Shown here piece by piece: positions 10,384 through 20,897 of a stretch of DNA of 64,000 nt. The translations under genes were made by a program, and so were the position numbers. The stretch covers positions 40,778 to 104,777 of the forward strand of contig CAWERB010000002.1 of assembly GCA_963811335.1 (NCBI GenBank), written 5' to 3'. How positions within the stretch are numbered: position 1 is the stretch's first letter; each line of letters starts with the position of its first letter. Under the pieces are notes generated by a model that was not told where the DNA came from, ran no database searches, and saw only the letters and a list, made by a program, of their open reading frames with translations. Source of the stretch: Trebonia sp963811335. Lineage in GTDB: Bacteria > Actinomycetota > Actinomycetes > Streptosporangiales > Streptosporangiaceae.

Positions 10384-11073
10384 CTACGGGCAGCCGGTGT
10401 AGGGGACCTGACCGAGGTCGGGGAAGCCAGGCAGGCTCCCGGTGTAGGAACGGCCCGGCGCGAGGTACCCGACGGTGAACTGAACGGGAAGCGGGCCGGG
10501 GCAGCCGGCCTTGACGGTAAACGTCATCGTCAGCCAGGTGCTGGCACCCGGCTGGAGGATCTCGTCCCCCTGGGCCGCCAGGGTCTGCGGCAGTGCGCCG
10601 CAGGGCGCCCAGTGCCAGGCGCCTGCCGTGAGGCCGCCAAGGGGAAGCACGGCCCTGACCGACCGTAGGGTGACCGGCACCGCGGACTGGTTGCTGAACT
10701 GCACGCCGAGCGCGAGGTGCCGCCCGCTCTGCACCGAGCACGCGCCGGTGCCCTGGATGAGCGCCGACGAGACCGCGAACGGGAATATCGGGGACGGCGA
10801 TGACGCCGGTGACGCCGGTGACACAGTGGGCCCCGACGCCGTCGGTGCCGGAACGGCCGCGTCCCCGTGCACCTGGCGGTTCCCCGCCGCGTACCCCGCG
10901 ACGAGGCCGACGACCAGCGCGGCCGCGGCGAGCACGGCCGCGCCGCGCGACGGGCGCCGGCCGCCTGGCGCCGGCCAGCCGTCCGGCAGGAGCAGCCGCC
11001 GGACGGGTCCGCGGTCGCCTTGACCGGCCCGGCCGAGCTCGACGACGTCGTCGTCGCGGGGCGCGTCATTCAT
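10384..11073 (-). CDS. Membrane-anchored hypothetical protein
   Basis: 229 residues. A charged cytoplasmic N terminus of about 45 residues precedes a single membrane span (RGAAVLAAAALVVGLVAGYAAG). A Pro/Ser/Ala-rich linker follows, then an exported beta-rich domain with four cysteines (GACSVQ, APCGAL, AGCPGP, YTGCP) that could form two disulfides. The exported part resembles Ig-like domains (LALGVQFSNQSAVPVTLRSVRAV), but I do not recognise a named family. It lies just downstream of the penicillin-binding protein on the same strand, 50 bp away, so co-transcription is possible. Confidence 0.7.
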   Translation of the reverse strand: MNDAPRDDDVVELGRAGQGDRGPVRRLLLPDGWPAPGGRRPSRGAAVLAAAALVVGLVAGYAAGNRQVHGDAAVPAPTASGPTVSPASPASSPSPIFPFAVSSALIQGTGACSVQSGRHLALGVQFSNQSAVPVTLRSVRAVLPLGGLTAGAWHWAPCGALPQTLAAQGDEILQPGASTWLTMTFTVKAGCPGPLPVQFTVGYLAPGRSYTGSLPGFPDLGQVPYTGCP

Positions 11074-11122
11074 GCGCCCATTATCCGCCTGGACGGCCGG
11101 GAGGCGACCGTTGCGCCGCGGG

Positions 11123-13529
11123 TCAGACCTGGCTCAGGAGGGCCTGCACCTCGGGGCCGGCGTACAGGGAGCCGTAGCCGACGTCGAGCACCAGGCAGCC
11201 GACCGCGATGTCCTGGGCGGAGTCGTAGGCGATCATCCAGCTGTTGGGCTTTCCCTGGTTCTGGATGTCGGCCGTTCCCGTCTTGGCGATGACGTTCGGA
11301 CCGAAGCCGAGGCCCGCGGCGGTGCCGCTGGTGACGACCTCGCGCATCATCTCCTTGAGGTACGTGTCGGTCGTCTGCGGCAGCGGCGTGGCGGTCACCT
11401 GCTTGGTGCCTGGCACCAGGTACGGCTGCTGGAAGGATCCGTGGCCCACCGTGGCGGCGACCGAGGCCATCGCGATCGGCGAGGCGGTCAAGTCGCCCTG
11501 CCCGAACGCCTCCTGGGCTAGTTCGGAGCCTGAGGCGCTCGCCGGGGCGTTGAAGTAGGACGCGGACAGCCCGGAGATGCCGATTTGCCACTTCTGGTTC
11601 AGCCCGAAGTACTCCTTCGCCGTGCTCGCCAGCGCCCCGGTCAGGTGCGGCCACTGCTGGGTGAACGCGTTGTTGCAGGACTTCGCGAAGTCGGTCATGA
11701 ACGGCGTTCCCGCCGGCTCGGACTCGCCCTTGTCGTTGTGGTAGGTGATGCCCGTCACGGTGTACGCCGCCGGGCAGTCGACCGGGGTCGACGGGGTGAG
11801 GACGCCGGCGTTGAACAGCGCCGCGGACGTGATGACCTTCATCGTGGACCCGGGCGCGACCTTCGCGGTGAGCGCGAAGTCGTTGAACCCGTCGTTGTTG
11901 GCGATGGCGAGGATCTTGCCGGTGGACGGCTGGATGACCACCATCGAGCTCTGCTTGTGCATGGCGACCGCGGCCAGCGCGGCCTGCTCGGCGGCGGGCT
12001 CGATCGTGGTGTTGAGCGACTCGATGTTCTCCGGGTCGAGGATGACCGCCTGGCTGCCCTTGACCGGCGTGCCCGCCGCGTTCTGGACCTCGACGTCGAG
12101 GCCGGGCTTGCCCTGCCCGGGCGGCGCGGCCTTCATCAGCAGGCTCGCGATGTTGGACAGTCCCACGTCGCCGAAGGCGGACAGGTTACCGCCGTGGGCG
12201 TCGCCGACCATGCTGACCATCGGCGCGACCTGGATGGCCGCCACGTGGGTGGCGGCGGTCAGGTTAGGCGCGACCACGTTGGGCCGCCACGCGACGAACC
12301 AGATGCTTGACTTCGCCTGCTGGTAGACAACGAGGGACGAGTGGTAGTCCCAGTTGCCGCGCAGCGGGCTAGCGCCCGTCCCCGCCGCGACCGAGGCGGT
12401 GACCGCGAACTTGACGGTCTCGCGGGGCTGGTCCGCGGTGGACCCGGCGGCGCTCGTCACGCTGTCCAGGCCGAAGCTGATCTTGCCCAGTTTCACGTCC
12501 TTGGCGAAGGCGGCGAGTGCGCCCGTCGCGGCGGCATGCTGGTCGCTGAGGTTCGCCGCCGTGACGAGCTTGCCCTTCTCCCAGGCGGTCAGGAACGCGG
12601 ACGCGACCTGCCGCCCGTCCTGCTGCGCGGAGGAGGCCGTCGGGATCATGCCGAATTCCGGCACGCCGGGCCCGCGCTTGATCACGATCGCGAACGTCAG
12701 CGCGACGACCAAAGCCACGGCGACGCCCCCCGCGACCACCCCGGTGAGGACCTTGCCGCGCTTGCTCAACCGCCGGAAGCCGCCGGCGCGGCCGCCGCCA
12801 TGGCCGCCGCCCGCGCCACCGCCGGCGCCGCCCGGCGCGCCCATCCCAGGCATCAGGCCGGTTCCCTGCGGCTGTTGCCCGTAAGGCGGCGGCGGGTACC
12901 CGGGCTGCCCGTAAGCCTGCTGGCCCCAGGGCGGCTGCTGGCCGTAGCCTGCCTGCTGGTAGCCCGGCTGGCCGTACCCGGCCTGCTGCTGGTAGCCCGG
13001 CTGGCCAGATGCCTGCGTCCCGTATCCGTCCGCGCCGTATCCCGGCGCGGCATATCCAGGCGCACCGTACGGCGACTGCCCGGAGCCCGGCTGGCCGGAT
13101 ACCTGCGTCCCGTATCCCTGCCCGTATCCCTGCTGGCTGGACGCCTGCGTACGGCCGCCCTGCTGGCCGGCGCCTGCTGAGCGCCGCCCTGCTGGCCCCA
13201 GGACGGCTGGTCCCAGGGCGGCCGCTGGCCGAGGGCTGGCGCGCCCTGCCCAGGTGACCCGGTGGCGGACGACGGCCCCTGACCTGCGAGCCACCCTGTC
13301 CCGCGGATGACCCTTGACCTGCGGACGTTCCTGGGCCGGCTTCGGTCGAGCCCTGGCGGTGCCGCCCCCGCGGCTGGCCCTGGGCCTGGCCCCGCCGCTG
13401 GTCCTGCGGCCGGCCTTGCGCGGACGGCCCCGCCTCGTCGGCGCGCGCCGGCGCCGCCGGCGGGTCCTGCTGCTCGTCGCGGGCGTCCCATGGGCCTGGT
13501 GAGCTGCTATGTCTCGGGTCGCTCGTCAC
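11123..13529 (-). CDS. Class B penicillin-binding protein with Q/G/Y-rich N terminus
   Basis: Peptidoglycan D,D-transpeptidase. After a long Gln/Gly/Tyr/Pro-rich cytoplasmic region come one membrane span (KVLTGVVAGGVAVALVVALTF), an NTF2-like MecA_N domain, and the transpeptidase domain with the SxxK nucleophile (APGSTMKV, about 11846), SCNN (about 11675) and KTGT (AKTGTADI, about 11280). The open frame starting at 13294 lacks the natural N terminus. The better start is the GTG at 13529 (MTSDPRHSSSPGPWDARDEQ), reached through two frame changes near 13283 (one G lost from a G run) and 13180. Composition stays Gln/Gly-rich across the joins, which supports this. It probably cross-links cell wall at the membrane. 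Confidence 0.85.
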
Positions 13530-13826
13530 GCTATGACCGTACCTATGGTTGTCAACTCATGATGAATAATGCGGCAAATCGCTGGCGATTTCGGCTGGCG
13601 GGGAGGGCCAGGGTCATCGGGGAAGGCCCGGCGGCGCCCGGCCCCGTGCGAAGCGCCGTCACAGGGCAGCTTAGCGTGACGGGGTAAGCCGCTCTCGTTC
13701 TGGGGCTCCTGATCGTCAGCCAGCTGACGGGGGACGCGAGCCGGCCGTGACGAAGGCTTCACACGCGCGGACGTGGTCACTACGATCGTGGCGCCAGGGT
13801 GGGCAGTCCAAGCGGAGGAGACCGAG

Positions 13827-14564
13827 ATGCCGCGCATCGATGTGCAGATCCCGACTAACGACGGCGTGAGCAACGGGGCACTGCACGTGCCCGACGGAGC
13901 GGGGCCGTGGCCCGGCGTGCTCGTCTTCACCGACATCTTCGGCACCAGGGATACCTTCCTGTCGATGGGCGACCGGCTGGCCAGCCTCGGCTACGTCGCC
14001 CTCATCCCCGACGTGTACTACAGGGAGACGTACGAGCCGTTCGACCTGCGGACGGCGTTCAGCGTCGAGAGCGAGCGGAACCGGCTCTTCGGCCTCATGT
14101 TCACCCTGACCAACGAGCGGGTCATCGCCGACTCCGGCGCCTACGCCGACTTCCTGCTCGCCCGGCCCGAGGTGCGCGGGGCCGCGATCGGCGCCCAGGG
14201 GTACTGCATGGGCGGCCGGCTGGCGCTCATCGCGGCGGGCGGCATCGGGGACAAGCTCGCGGCGGCCGCCTCGTTCCACGCGGCGATGGTCGCCGTCCCC
14301 GACGACCCGAGCAGCCCGCACCAGGCCGCGGGCAAGATCCGCGCCGCCGTGCTCGTGGCGGGCGCGATCGAGGACGCCGGGTTCACCCAGGAGCACGCCG
14401 ACCTGCTCGACGGCGCGCTGACCGCGGCCGGGGTGCCGCACACGGTGGAGATCTGGCCCGGGCACCACGGGTTCGCGGTGCCGGACCAGCCGGTCTACGA
14501 CGAGGCGCTGTCCGAGCGGCACTGGGCGGCACTGCAGGCCCTGTACGCGGAGCAGCTCGCCTAG
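13827..14564 (+). CDS. Dienelactone hydrolase family protein
   Basis: 245 residues of alpha/beta hydrolase fold. The nucleophile motif is GYCMGGR, with Cys in place of Ser as in dienelactone hydrolases; the catalytic histidine lies in GHHGFAVPD near the C terminus. I chose the ATG at 13827 because GGAGG sits 8 nt upstream and the protein then begins MPRIDVQIPTNDG, as in homologues. The cytosolic enzyme hydrolyses dienelactone or related lactone esters in aromatic degradation, but many homologues have other ester substrates. No other aromatic catabolic gene is adjacent. Confidence 0.92.
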   Translation: MPRIDVQIPTNDGVSNGALHVPDGAGPWPGVLVFTDIFGTRDTFLSMGDRLASLGYVALIPDVYYRETYEPFDLRTAFSVESERNRLFGLMFTLTNERVIADSGAYADFLLARPEVRGAAIGAQGYCMGGRLALIAAGGIGDKLAAAASFHAAMVAVPDDPSSPHQAAGKIRAAVLVAGAIEDAGFTQEHADLLDGALTAAGVPHTVEIWPGHHGFAVPDQPVYDEALSERHWAALQALYAEQLA

Positions 14565-14600
14565 CCGCCGCTCTCGCTCATCACGATTACGATTGAGGTC

Positions 14601-16898
14601 ATGACGGTCCATCTGACGCACTGGGGAGCATTCGAGGCGCTCAGCGACGGTGAGCGGCTGACCGAGGTGCGGCCGTGGCGCGGCGACCCGGAGCCGATGC
14701 CGCAGATCGGCAACGTCGCCTCCGCCCAGCATCACCCGGCCCGCATCACCCAGCCGCACGTGCGCAAGGGCTGGCTTGACCATGGCCCCGGTGGTCAAGG
14801 ACACGGTGGCCAGGGACGCGGCGACGAGCCGTTCGTGCCGGTTTCGTGGGACACGGCGCTTGACCTGCTGGCCGGGGAACTGCGCCGGGTCTACGGCGAC
14901 CACGGGGCGGAAGCGGTGTACGGCGGCTCGTACGGCTGGGCGAGCGCGGGACGGTTCCACCACGCGCAAAGCCAGGTGCACCGGTTCCTGAACTGCCTCG
15001 GCGGCTACGTGCGGCACGTCAACAGCTACAGCCTTGGCACCTCGACGGTGCTGCTGCCGCACGTGATCGCCGACGTGGACGTGCTGCTCAACCTCGCCAC
15101 GGCCAAGTCCGTGATCGCGGAGCACACCGAGCTGGTGGTCGCCTTCGGCGGGCTGTCGCCGAAGAACGCCGCGGTGTCACCCGGCGGGGTGTCCCGGCAC
15201 AATTCCCGCGGCTGGATGAGCGCCGCCCGGGCCCGGGGCTGCCGGTTCGTCTCAGTGAGCCCGATACGCGACGACACGCCCGCCGAGGCGCAGGCGGAGT
15301 GGATCGCGCCGCGGCCGGGCACCGACGCCGCGCTGATGCTCGCGCTCGCCCAGGTGCTTGACGCCGACGGCCTGACCGACAGCGGCTTCCTCGACCGTTA
15401 CACGGTGGGTTACCAGCGGTTCGCCCGTTACCTGCGCGGCGAGGCCGACGGCGTCGTCAAGGATCCCTCGTGGGCTGAGGCGATCACTGGCGTCCCGGCG
15501 GCGCGCGTCAGGGAACTCGCGCACGAGATGGCGGCGGCGCGCACCCTGGTGACCGTCAGCTGGTCACTGCAGCGCGCCCACCACGGGGAGCAGCCGCTGT
15601 GGCTCGGCGTTGTGCTCGCCGCCATGCTCGGCCAGATCGGGCTCCCAGGCGGCGGTTTCGGCCACGGCTACGGTTCCGCGTCCCTGGTCGGCGAGCCCGC
15701 GCCCCAGGTTTCCGTGCCGCGGCTGTCGCAGGGCAGGAACGGGGTTTCCGCGTTCATCCCGGTGGCGCGGGTCGCGGACATGCTGCTGAACCCCGGCGCG
15801 GCCTATGACTACAACGGTCAGCGGCTGACCTACCCGGACATCCGGCTGGTGTACTGGTGCGGCGGTAACCCGTTCCACCACCATCAGGACCTCGCCCGGC
15901 TGCGCGAGGCGTTCGCCCGGCCGGACACGGTGGTGGTGCACGACCCGTTCTGGACGGCGACCGCCCGGCACGCCGACATCGTGCTGCCGGTCACGATGAC
16001 CATCGAACGCGACGACTACGGCTCCGGGCAGAACGACCGGATGTTCTTCCCGATGCCGGCGCTGACCCGGCCGCACGGCGAGGCCCGGGACGACTACGCC
16101 ATCTTCGCGGAGCTATCGGAACGGCTCGGCACCGGCAAGGACTTCACCGAGGGCCGCACCGCGATGGAGTGGCTGCGCCACCTGTACGACGAATGGCAGG
16201 GCAAGCTGGCCGAGCAGGGGCGGGCAGTGCCGGGATTTGCCGAGTTCTGGGCGAGCGACGGGCTTGAGCTGCCGCTGGCCGGCGAGCCGCAGGTGGCGTT
16301 CGCCGACTTCCGTCTTGACCCGGAGGCGCATCCGCTCGCCACGCCGAGCGGCAGGATCGAGATCTTCTCCGCGACGATCGACGGCTTCCAGTACCCGGAC
16401 TGCCCGGGCCACCCGGTCTGGCTGGAACCTGACGAGTGGCTCGGCTCCCCCGCCGCCAAGCGCTTTACCCTGCAACTGGTCGCCAACCAGCCACGGTCCC
16501 GGCTGCACAGCCAGCTTGACGTCGGCGCGCACAGCCAGTCGGTCAAGATCGCCGGGCGCGAGCCGGTGCGGCTGCACCCCGCCGACGCGGCGGCGCGCGG
16601 CCTGCGCGACGGCGACCTGGTCCGGATCTTCAACGACCGGGGCGCCTGCCTGGCCGGGCTGGCCGTCGACGACGCGCTACGGCCGGGGGTGGCCCAGCTC
16701 TCCACCGGCGCATGGTACGACCCCGACCCGGCAAACCCGGGCTTCTGCCGTCACGGCAACCCCAACGTGCTCACCGCGGACCGGCCGTCCTCCACCCTGA
16801 GCCAGGGCTGCACCGGCCAGCTGACCCTGGTCGAGATCGAGCCGTACCTGGGCACCCCGCCGGAACTTTCCGTCACCCGGCCCCCCGCGACCGCCTGA
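14601..16898 (+). CDS. Molybdopterin-dependent oxidoreductase, BisC/TorA-like
   Basis: 765 residues of the DMSO-reductase superfamily. The early GGSYGWASAGRFHHAQSQ block and the likely Mo-ligand serine in NSYSLGTST match biotin sulfoxide / TMAO reductases, and there is no N-terminal 4Fe-4S cysteine cluster. No Tat or Sec signal is present (start MTVHLTHWG), so it should be cytosolic, like BisC. The molybdopterin dinucleotide C-terminal domain follows (LVANQPRSRLHSQLD, then REPVRLHPADAAARGL). It probably reduces biotin sulfoxide, methionine sulfoxide or another S/N-oxide. It stands alone, with no chaperone or cytochrome gene nearby. Confidence 0.88.
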   Translation: MTVHLTHWGAFEALSDGERLTEVRPWRGDPEPMPQIGNVASAQHHPARITQPHVRKGWLDHGPGGQGHGGQGRGDEPFVPVSWDTALDLLAGELRRVYGDHGAEAVYGGSYGWASAGRFHHAQSQVHRFLNCLGGYVRHVNSYSLGTSTVLLPHVIADVDVLLNLATAKSVIAEHTELVVAFGGLSPKNAAVSPGGVSRHNSRGWMSAARARGCRFVSVSPIRDDTPAEAQAEWIAPRPGTDAALMLALAQVLDADGLTDSGFLDRYTVGYQRFARYLRGEADGVVKDPSWAEAITGVPAARVRELAHEMAAARTLVTVSWSLQRAHHGEQPLWLGVVLAAMLGQIGLPGGGFGHGYGSASLVGEPAPQVSVPRLSQGRNGVSAFIPVARVADMLLNPGAAYDYNGQRLTYPDIRLVYWCGGNPFHHHQDLARLREAFARPDTVVVHDPFWTATARHADIVLPVTMTIERDDYGSGQNDRMFFPMPALTRPHGEARDDYAIFAELSERLGTGKDFTEGRTAMEWLRHLYDEWQGKLAEQGRAVPGFAEFWASDGLELPLAGEPQVAFADFRLDPEAHPLATPSGRIEIFSATIDGFQYPDCPGHPVWLEPDEWLGSPAAKRFTLQLVANQPRSRLHSQLDVGAHSQSVKIAGREPVRLHPADAAARGLRDGDLVRIFNDRGACLAGLAVDDALRPGVAQLSTGAWYDPDPANPGFCRHGNPNVLTADRPSSTLSQGCTGQLTLVEIEPYLGTPPELSVTRPPATA

Positions 16899-16928
16899 GG
16901 CCTCCGCGCCAGTTTCCATGAAATGAGG

Positions 16929-17981
16929 TTAGGCACCGCTGAGGGTGTACGTGGTTCCCACGCTGGACTGGACCCAGGCCTGCGGCAGGGCAGCCGCCAG
17001 CGTGTGCTGGGCGCGCCAGCCGGTGCAGTGGCCCGGGGCGATCAGCGCGGGCGCGAGCCCCGTGAGCGCGGCCACGGTCGGGGCGATGACCGGCTCGAAC
17101 GCGGGCCCGCTGAGGTGGAAGCCGCCGATGACGGCGAGCAGGCGGTTGGCGCCGGTGAGCCGCATCGCGTGCCTGATGATGTTGACCACCCCGGCGTGGC
17201 CGCACCCGGTGATGATCACCAGTCCCCGGCCGCGGACGCTGATCACCAGCGCCTGGTCGTCGATGACGGCGGGGTCGTGCCGCCAGCCCTGGCCGTCCCA
17301 GGCCTGGTGCTGCGGCGGCATGCCGTGCTCGAACTCGGTGACCCGGTCCACCTCGCCGGTGATCAAGATGGCGCCGGCCAGCAGAGACGGCTGCCGCCGT
17401 TCGATTACCTCGAAACCTTCGCGCTCAAGCGCGCCCCTGGACAGGGTGGGCATCGCCAGCTCCCGGCCGCCTGGCAGCTCCAGGCGCCTGCGGGTCCAGA
17501 CCGCGGGATGAACGGTCAGCGGCAGGCCGGACCGGCCGCGGAGCCTCGCCAGGCCGTCGAAGCCGCCCGCGTGGTCGAAGTGCCCGTGACTCAGCACGAC
17601 GCCCTGCAGGGCGCCGACATCGATGTTCAGCCGCTCGGCGTTGACGGCGAGCGCGTCCGGCGAGGCGCCGGTGTCGAACAGCAGCGTGCTGCTCGTGTTA
17701 CCGCGACGGACGGTGACCAGGGCGGAGAAGCCGTGCTCCGCGCGCAGGCCCGCGCCCGCCGCGCCGTCCGCGAACTGGCGCGCCGCGACCTGCCCGATGC
17801 CCATCGGCGCCCGGGTGACGCCCGCGGCCGGGGCGAGCAGGGCGTCGAAGGTGTTGTCAACCAGCACGGTGACCGCGACCTCATCGGCCTCGGGCAGCGT
17901 CACCGGGTCCACGGCCGGCCCGTCCGCGGCGCGAGGCGCCGACCGCGCCGCCCCCGCCGGGTGCTCTTGATCACCGCACAT
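16929..17981 (-). CDS. MBL-fold metallo-hydrolase (COG1237 type)
   Basis: 350 residues. The metal motif is SHGHFDHAGGFDGL, followed by ITGCGHAGVVNIIRHA, GGFHLSG and the final APGHCTGWRAQ. This set is characteristic of the COG1237 group, named after archaeal dihydropterin-ribofuranosyl-aminobenzene phosphate synthase; the bacterial function is unknown. The open frame continues upstream to 18809, but that part is antisense to the PhyH gene. I chose the ATG at 17981 (MCGDQEHPAG), which leaves 45 bp before the divergent PhyH gene. Confidence 0.88.
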   Translation of the reverse strand: MCGDQEHPAGAARSAPRAADGPAVDPVTLPEADEVAVTVLVDNTFDALLAPAAGVTRAPMGIGQVAARQFADGAAGAGLRAEHGFSALVTVRRGNTSSTLLFDTGASPDALAVNAERLNIDVGALQGVVLSHGHFDHAGGFDGLARLRGRSGLPLTVHPAVWTRRRLELPGGRELAMPTLSRGALEREGFEVIERRQPSLLAGAILITGEVDRVTEFEHGMPPQHQAWDGQGWRHDPAVIDDQALVISVRGRGLVIITGCGHAGVVNIIRHAMRLTGANRLLAVIGGFHLSGPAFEPVIAPTVAALTGLAPALIAPGHCTGWRAQHTLAAALPQAWVQSSVGTTYTLSGA

Positions 17982-18026
17982 GCGCCAGACAGTACCGCGT
18001 GTCCGCACTCGGGTTAAAGTGCGCCC

Positions 18027-18839
18027 ATGGAGCTTGTGCAGGCTGCTGATGATGAGGCCGTGGCGGCCTTCGCCGCCAACGGCGTTGCGTGTGTCCGGCA
18101 GGTCCTTAGCGCGCAGGAGGTCGCGGCCGCGGCCGCGGCCATCGACGCGGTGCTGGCCGGGCCCGGGCCGCTGGCCCAGGTCGCCAGCGGCGCCGATGAC
18201 CCGGGCGCCTTCTTCGAGGACTTCTGCCGGTGGCAGGAGATCCCGCAGATCGGCCGGCTCGCACGGCATTCGCGGGTGCCCGCGGTGGCCGCGGCACTGC
18301 TGGCCACCCCGCAGCTGCGCTTCTACCACGATCACGTCCTGGTGAAGGAGGCCGCGACCGCGCAGCGTACCCCGTGGCACCAGGACCAGCCGTACTACAA
18401 CGTGGACGGCCACGGGGTCAGCGCCTGGATCGCGGTGGACCCGGTGCCCGCGGGCGGCAGCCTGGAACTGGTCGCCGGCTCGCACCGCGGCCGGTGGCTG
18501 ATGCCCCGCACGTTCCTGACCAAGGAGGCACGCTGGTTTCCCGAGGGAAGCCTGGCCGAGTTGCCCGACATCGACGCCGACCCCGGGGCGTTCGGCATCC
18601 GCCGGTTCGCCCTGGAGCCGGGCGACGCGATCTTCTTCGACTTCCTGACCGTGCACGGGGCGCCAGGATTCCCCTTCCGGTCCCGGCGGCGTGTCCTGTC
18701 GCTGCGGTACCTGGCCGCCGATGCCCGGCACGCGCCGCGCCCGTGGCGCACCTCGCCGCCCTTCGCCGGCCTGGAAGCGGAGCTGCCCGCGGGGGCCGCC
18801 ATGGACCACCCGCTGTTCCCGGTGGTCTGGCCGCTATAG
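18027..18839 (+). CDS. Phytanoyl-CoA dioxygenase family protein
   Basis: 270 residues of the Fe(II)/2-oxoglutarate dioxygenase fold. The iron-binding HxD lies in TPWHQDQPYYNVDG, the distal histidine in TVHGAPGFPF, and the 2-oxoglutarate arginine in RRRVLSLRY. Predicted to hydroxylate a small organic acid or CoA ester in the cytosol; the substrate is unknown. Divergent from the metallo-hydrolase at 16929-17981 and followed by a strong hairpin terminator. Confidence 0.9.
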   Translation: MELVQAADDEAVAAFAANGVACVRQVLSAQEVAAAAAAIDAVLAGPGPLAQVASGADDPGAFFEDFCRWQEIPQIGRLARHSRVPAVAAALLATPQLRFYHDHVLVKEAATAQRTPWHQDQPYYNVDGHGVSAWIAVDPVPAGGSLELVAGSHRGRWLMPRTFLTKEARWFPEGSLAELPDIDADPGAFGIRRFALEPGDAIFFDFLTVHGAPGFPFRSRRRVLSLRYLAADARHAPRPWRTSPPFAGLEAELPAGAAMDHPLFPVVWPL

Positions 18840-18856
18840 ACCCGCGGGCGGATCGC

Positions 18857-18890
18857 CCTGCTGCCCGGGTGCCGGCACCCGGGCAGCAGG
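18857..18890 (+). terminator. Hairpin terminator after PhyH gene
   Basis: Sixteen-bp perfect stem (arm CCTGCTGCCCGGGTGC and its complement) with a 2-nt loop, starting 18 bp after the stop codon. There is no U-run, which is common for actinobacterial terminators. Confidence 0.75.
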
Positions 18891-18988
18891 CACCCGTAGC
18901 CCGGCGGGTCGCGCTCGAATGTCAGACGGTCGGGCTAGTATTCGATTAGGTACATTTAGAGATCAACTTCATCGAAACGAGGGCTGGC

Positions 18989-20865
18989 ATGGACTGGCGG
19001 CCGACAGGCGACTCCTGGGCGGGCGGGGAGCCCGCCCAGGACCTCGGCCTGCCTCGCCAGCCGCGCCCACCCGGGCCGCCCGGATCGCCCGCCGGGTTCG
19101 GTCACGGCGGGGCGTGGGCCGCTGCCGCACCGTCCGCCGCGCTTGCCGCCGCCCTGGAGCGCGCGGCCGGGCCAGAGGACCTCTATGCGGGCGCGGAGAC
19201 CGATTCACTGGTGGGGATCGCGCGGCAGTGGGCTGCGCTGGAGTCGTGGGCGGCGGCGGGGAAGCTCGCCGCACTGCGCGCGATGACCCGTGAGGACGCT
19301 TCGGGGACCCCGCTGCTGCGCCGCCGTAGCGACCTGCCCGACGGATGGGACGACAACCTCACCTACGAGATCTCCGGCGCCCTGGCGATGGGTCCGGTAT
19401 CGGCGGGGAACCTCGCGTCCCTGGCGTGGACGCTGGGCACCCGGCTCGCCGGTATCGGCCGGCTCCTCGCTGACGGGACCCTTACCTTGCCGAAGGCGAA
19501 GCTCGTCGCGGCCACGTTCGAGCCCCTGGACGACGGTGCAGCGGCGCGAGCCGAGGCCCTGGTCCTGGATGAGCTGGCTGGCAAGACCTACCTTCAGGTG
19601 GAGCGGCTGGCCTGGCGGGCCGCCCTGGCGGTCGCCCCGGATATCGCCGAGCGGCGCCGGACGGCAGCCGAGAAGCACGCGCGGGTAACCGTGTTCCGTG
19701 AAGAGTCCGGCGCGGTCTGCCTCTCCGGCCGCGACCTGCCCGCCGCCGAGGCCCTCGCGGGCCACGCCAACATCGTGGCCCGCGCCCGCGAGTACCAGGC
19801 ATCGGGAGCGTTCCCCGGTGAGAGCGCCAGCCGCCTGGAGGCCCTGGCCTACACCGACCTGCTCAACGGGATCAGTGCGCAGGAGCGGATCGCGTTCGCC
19901 GCCAGCGCCTCCGCGGAACAGCCCGGCGGCTCGGGAACGGACAGCGAGCACGGCGACGATGACGGCCCTGGGGACGGCGAGTGCGGCCCGGGCCAGTCCG
20001 GCGGCCCCAGGCCGGGCGCGAGCGGCCCCGGCGAACGGTGACGGCGGGACGGACCACCGCGACAGCGACCTGGGCGGGCCGGAAGACCCGGGGGCGCCGA
20101 CCCCGCGGCTGACCGAGGTGACCGTCCCGCTGGCCGCCCTGCAACGACGCGCCGAACGCGCCGGGGACAACCGGCTGCTCGGCCCGCTCGACCCCGCCCT
20201 CGCCCGCAACCTCGCCGCCGCAGCCGCCCGCTCTCCCCTCTCCCGCTGGGAACTCACCGTCGTTGACGAGCACGGGTACGCGGTCGGCCACGGCATCGCC
20301 CGCCCCGCCCGCGGCACGCGCCCCCCGCCCCGGCCGCCGGAAGGCTCCGCCTGCTGCGCCCTGCCCACCCGGGTCAACATCACCATCACTCAGACGCTCC
20401 TCCACCAACTGGCAGCCCAGCCGCGGTCGGGCGCGCCCCCGGGCACATGGGACCTCACGCCAGGGAATTCAGGCGACGCCGAGACCTGGATGCTCACGCT
20501 GCCCGGCGGACGGCAACTGGCCGTCCGGTTCGACGTCGTGCCCACGTATTCCTGCGACCACCGGTACGCGGTCAGCTCCTACCTGCCCGGCGACCGGCTG
20601 CGCCGCCTGATCCAGGTCCGCGACCATGAGTGCACCTGGCCGCCGTGTTCCCGCGCCGCCCGTGACAGCGACTTTGAGCACGCGATCCCCTACGACAAGG
20701 GCGGGGTTACGGACGCGTGCAACGCCGGGCGCTCGCTCGCGCCGGTGCCATCAGGTCAAGCAACTGCCGGGGTGGACCGTTACCCAGCCCAAACCAGGCT
20801 GGCACGTGTGGACTACCCCGACTGGCCGCACCTACGTACAGGAACCCTGGCGATACACCGCCTGA
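18989..20865 (+). pseudogene. DUF222 / HNH endonuclease domain protein, frame broken twice
   Basis: N-terminal DUF222 region (residues about 50-320; YAGAETDSLVGIARQWAALE, then DLPAAEALAGHANIVARARE) and C-terminal HNH nuclease motif (CTWPPCSRAARDSDFEHAIPYD, split here as CTWPPCSR and FEHAIPYDKGG). The first frame ends in TGA at 20041; coding resumes one frame over in the low-complexity linker. Near 20730 it changes again: dropping one C yields NAGARSRRCHQVKQLPGW ... TTPTGRTYVQEPWRYTA, the usual family C terminus, with its stop at 20865. Such proteins are abundant in actinobacteria, often repeated, and may be mobile-associated nucleases. Confidence 0.85.
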
Positions 20866-20897
20866 CGCAGGGGCGCACGAGCAGTAGTCTCGCCGCT

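Noticed and set aside
13530..13826. Promoter between the penicillin-binding protein and dienelactone hydrolase genes
   Set aside because: A TTGACA is present on the minus strand near 13545, but its best -10 would overlap the GTG start codon, so I do not call it.
17982..18809. 276-residue N-terminal extension of the metallo-hydrolase
   Set aside because: It lies antisense to the PhyH dioxygenase, which has complete catalytic motifs; the natural start is at 17981.
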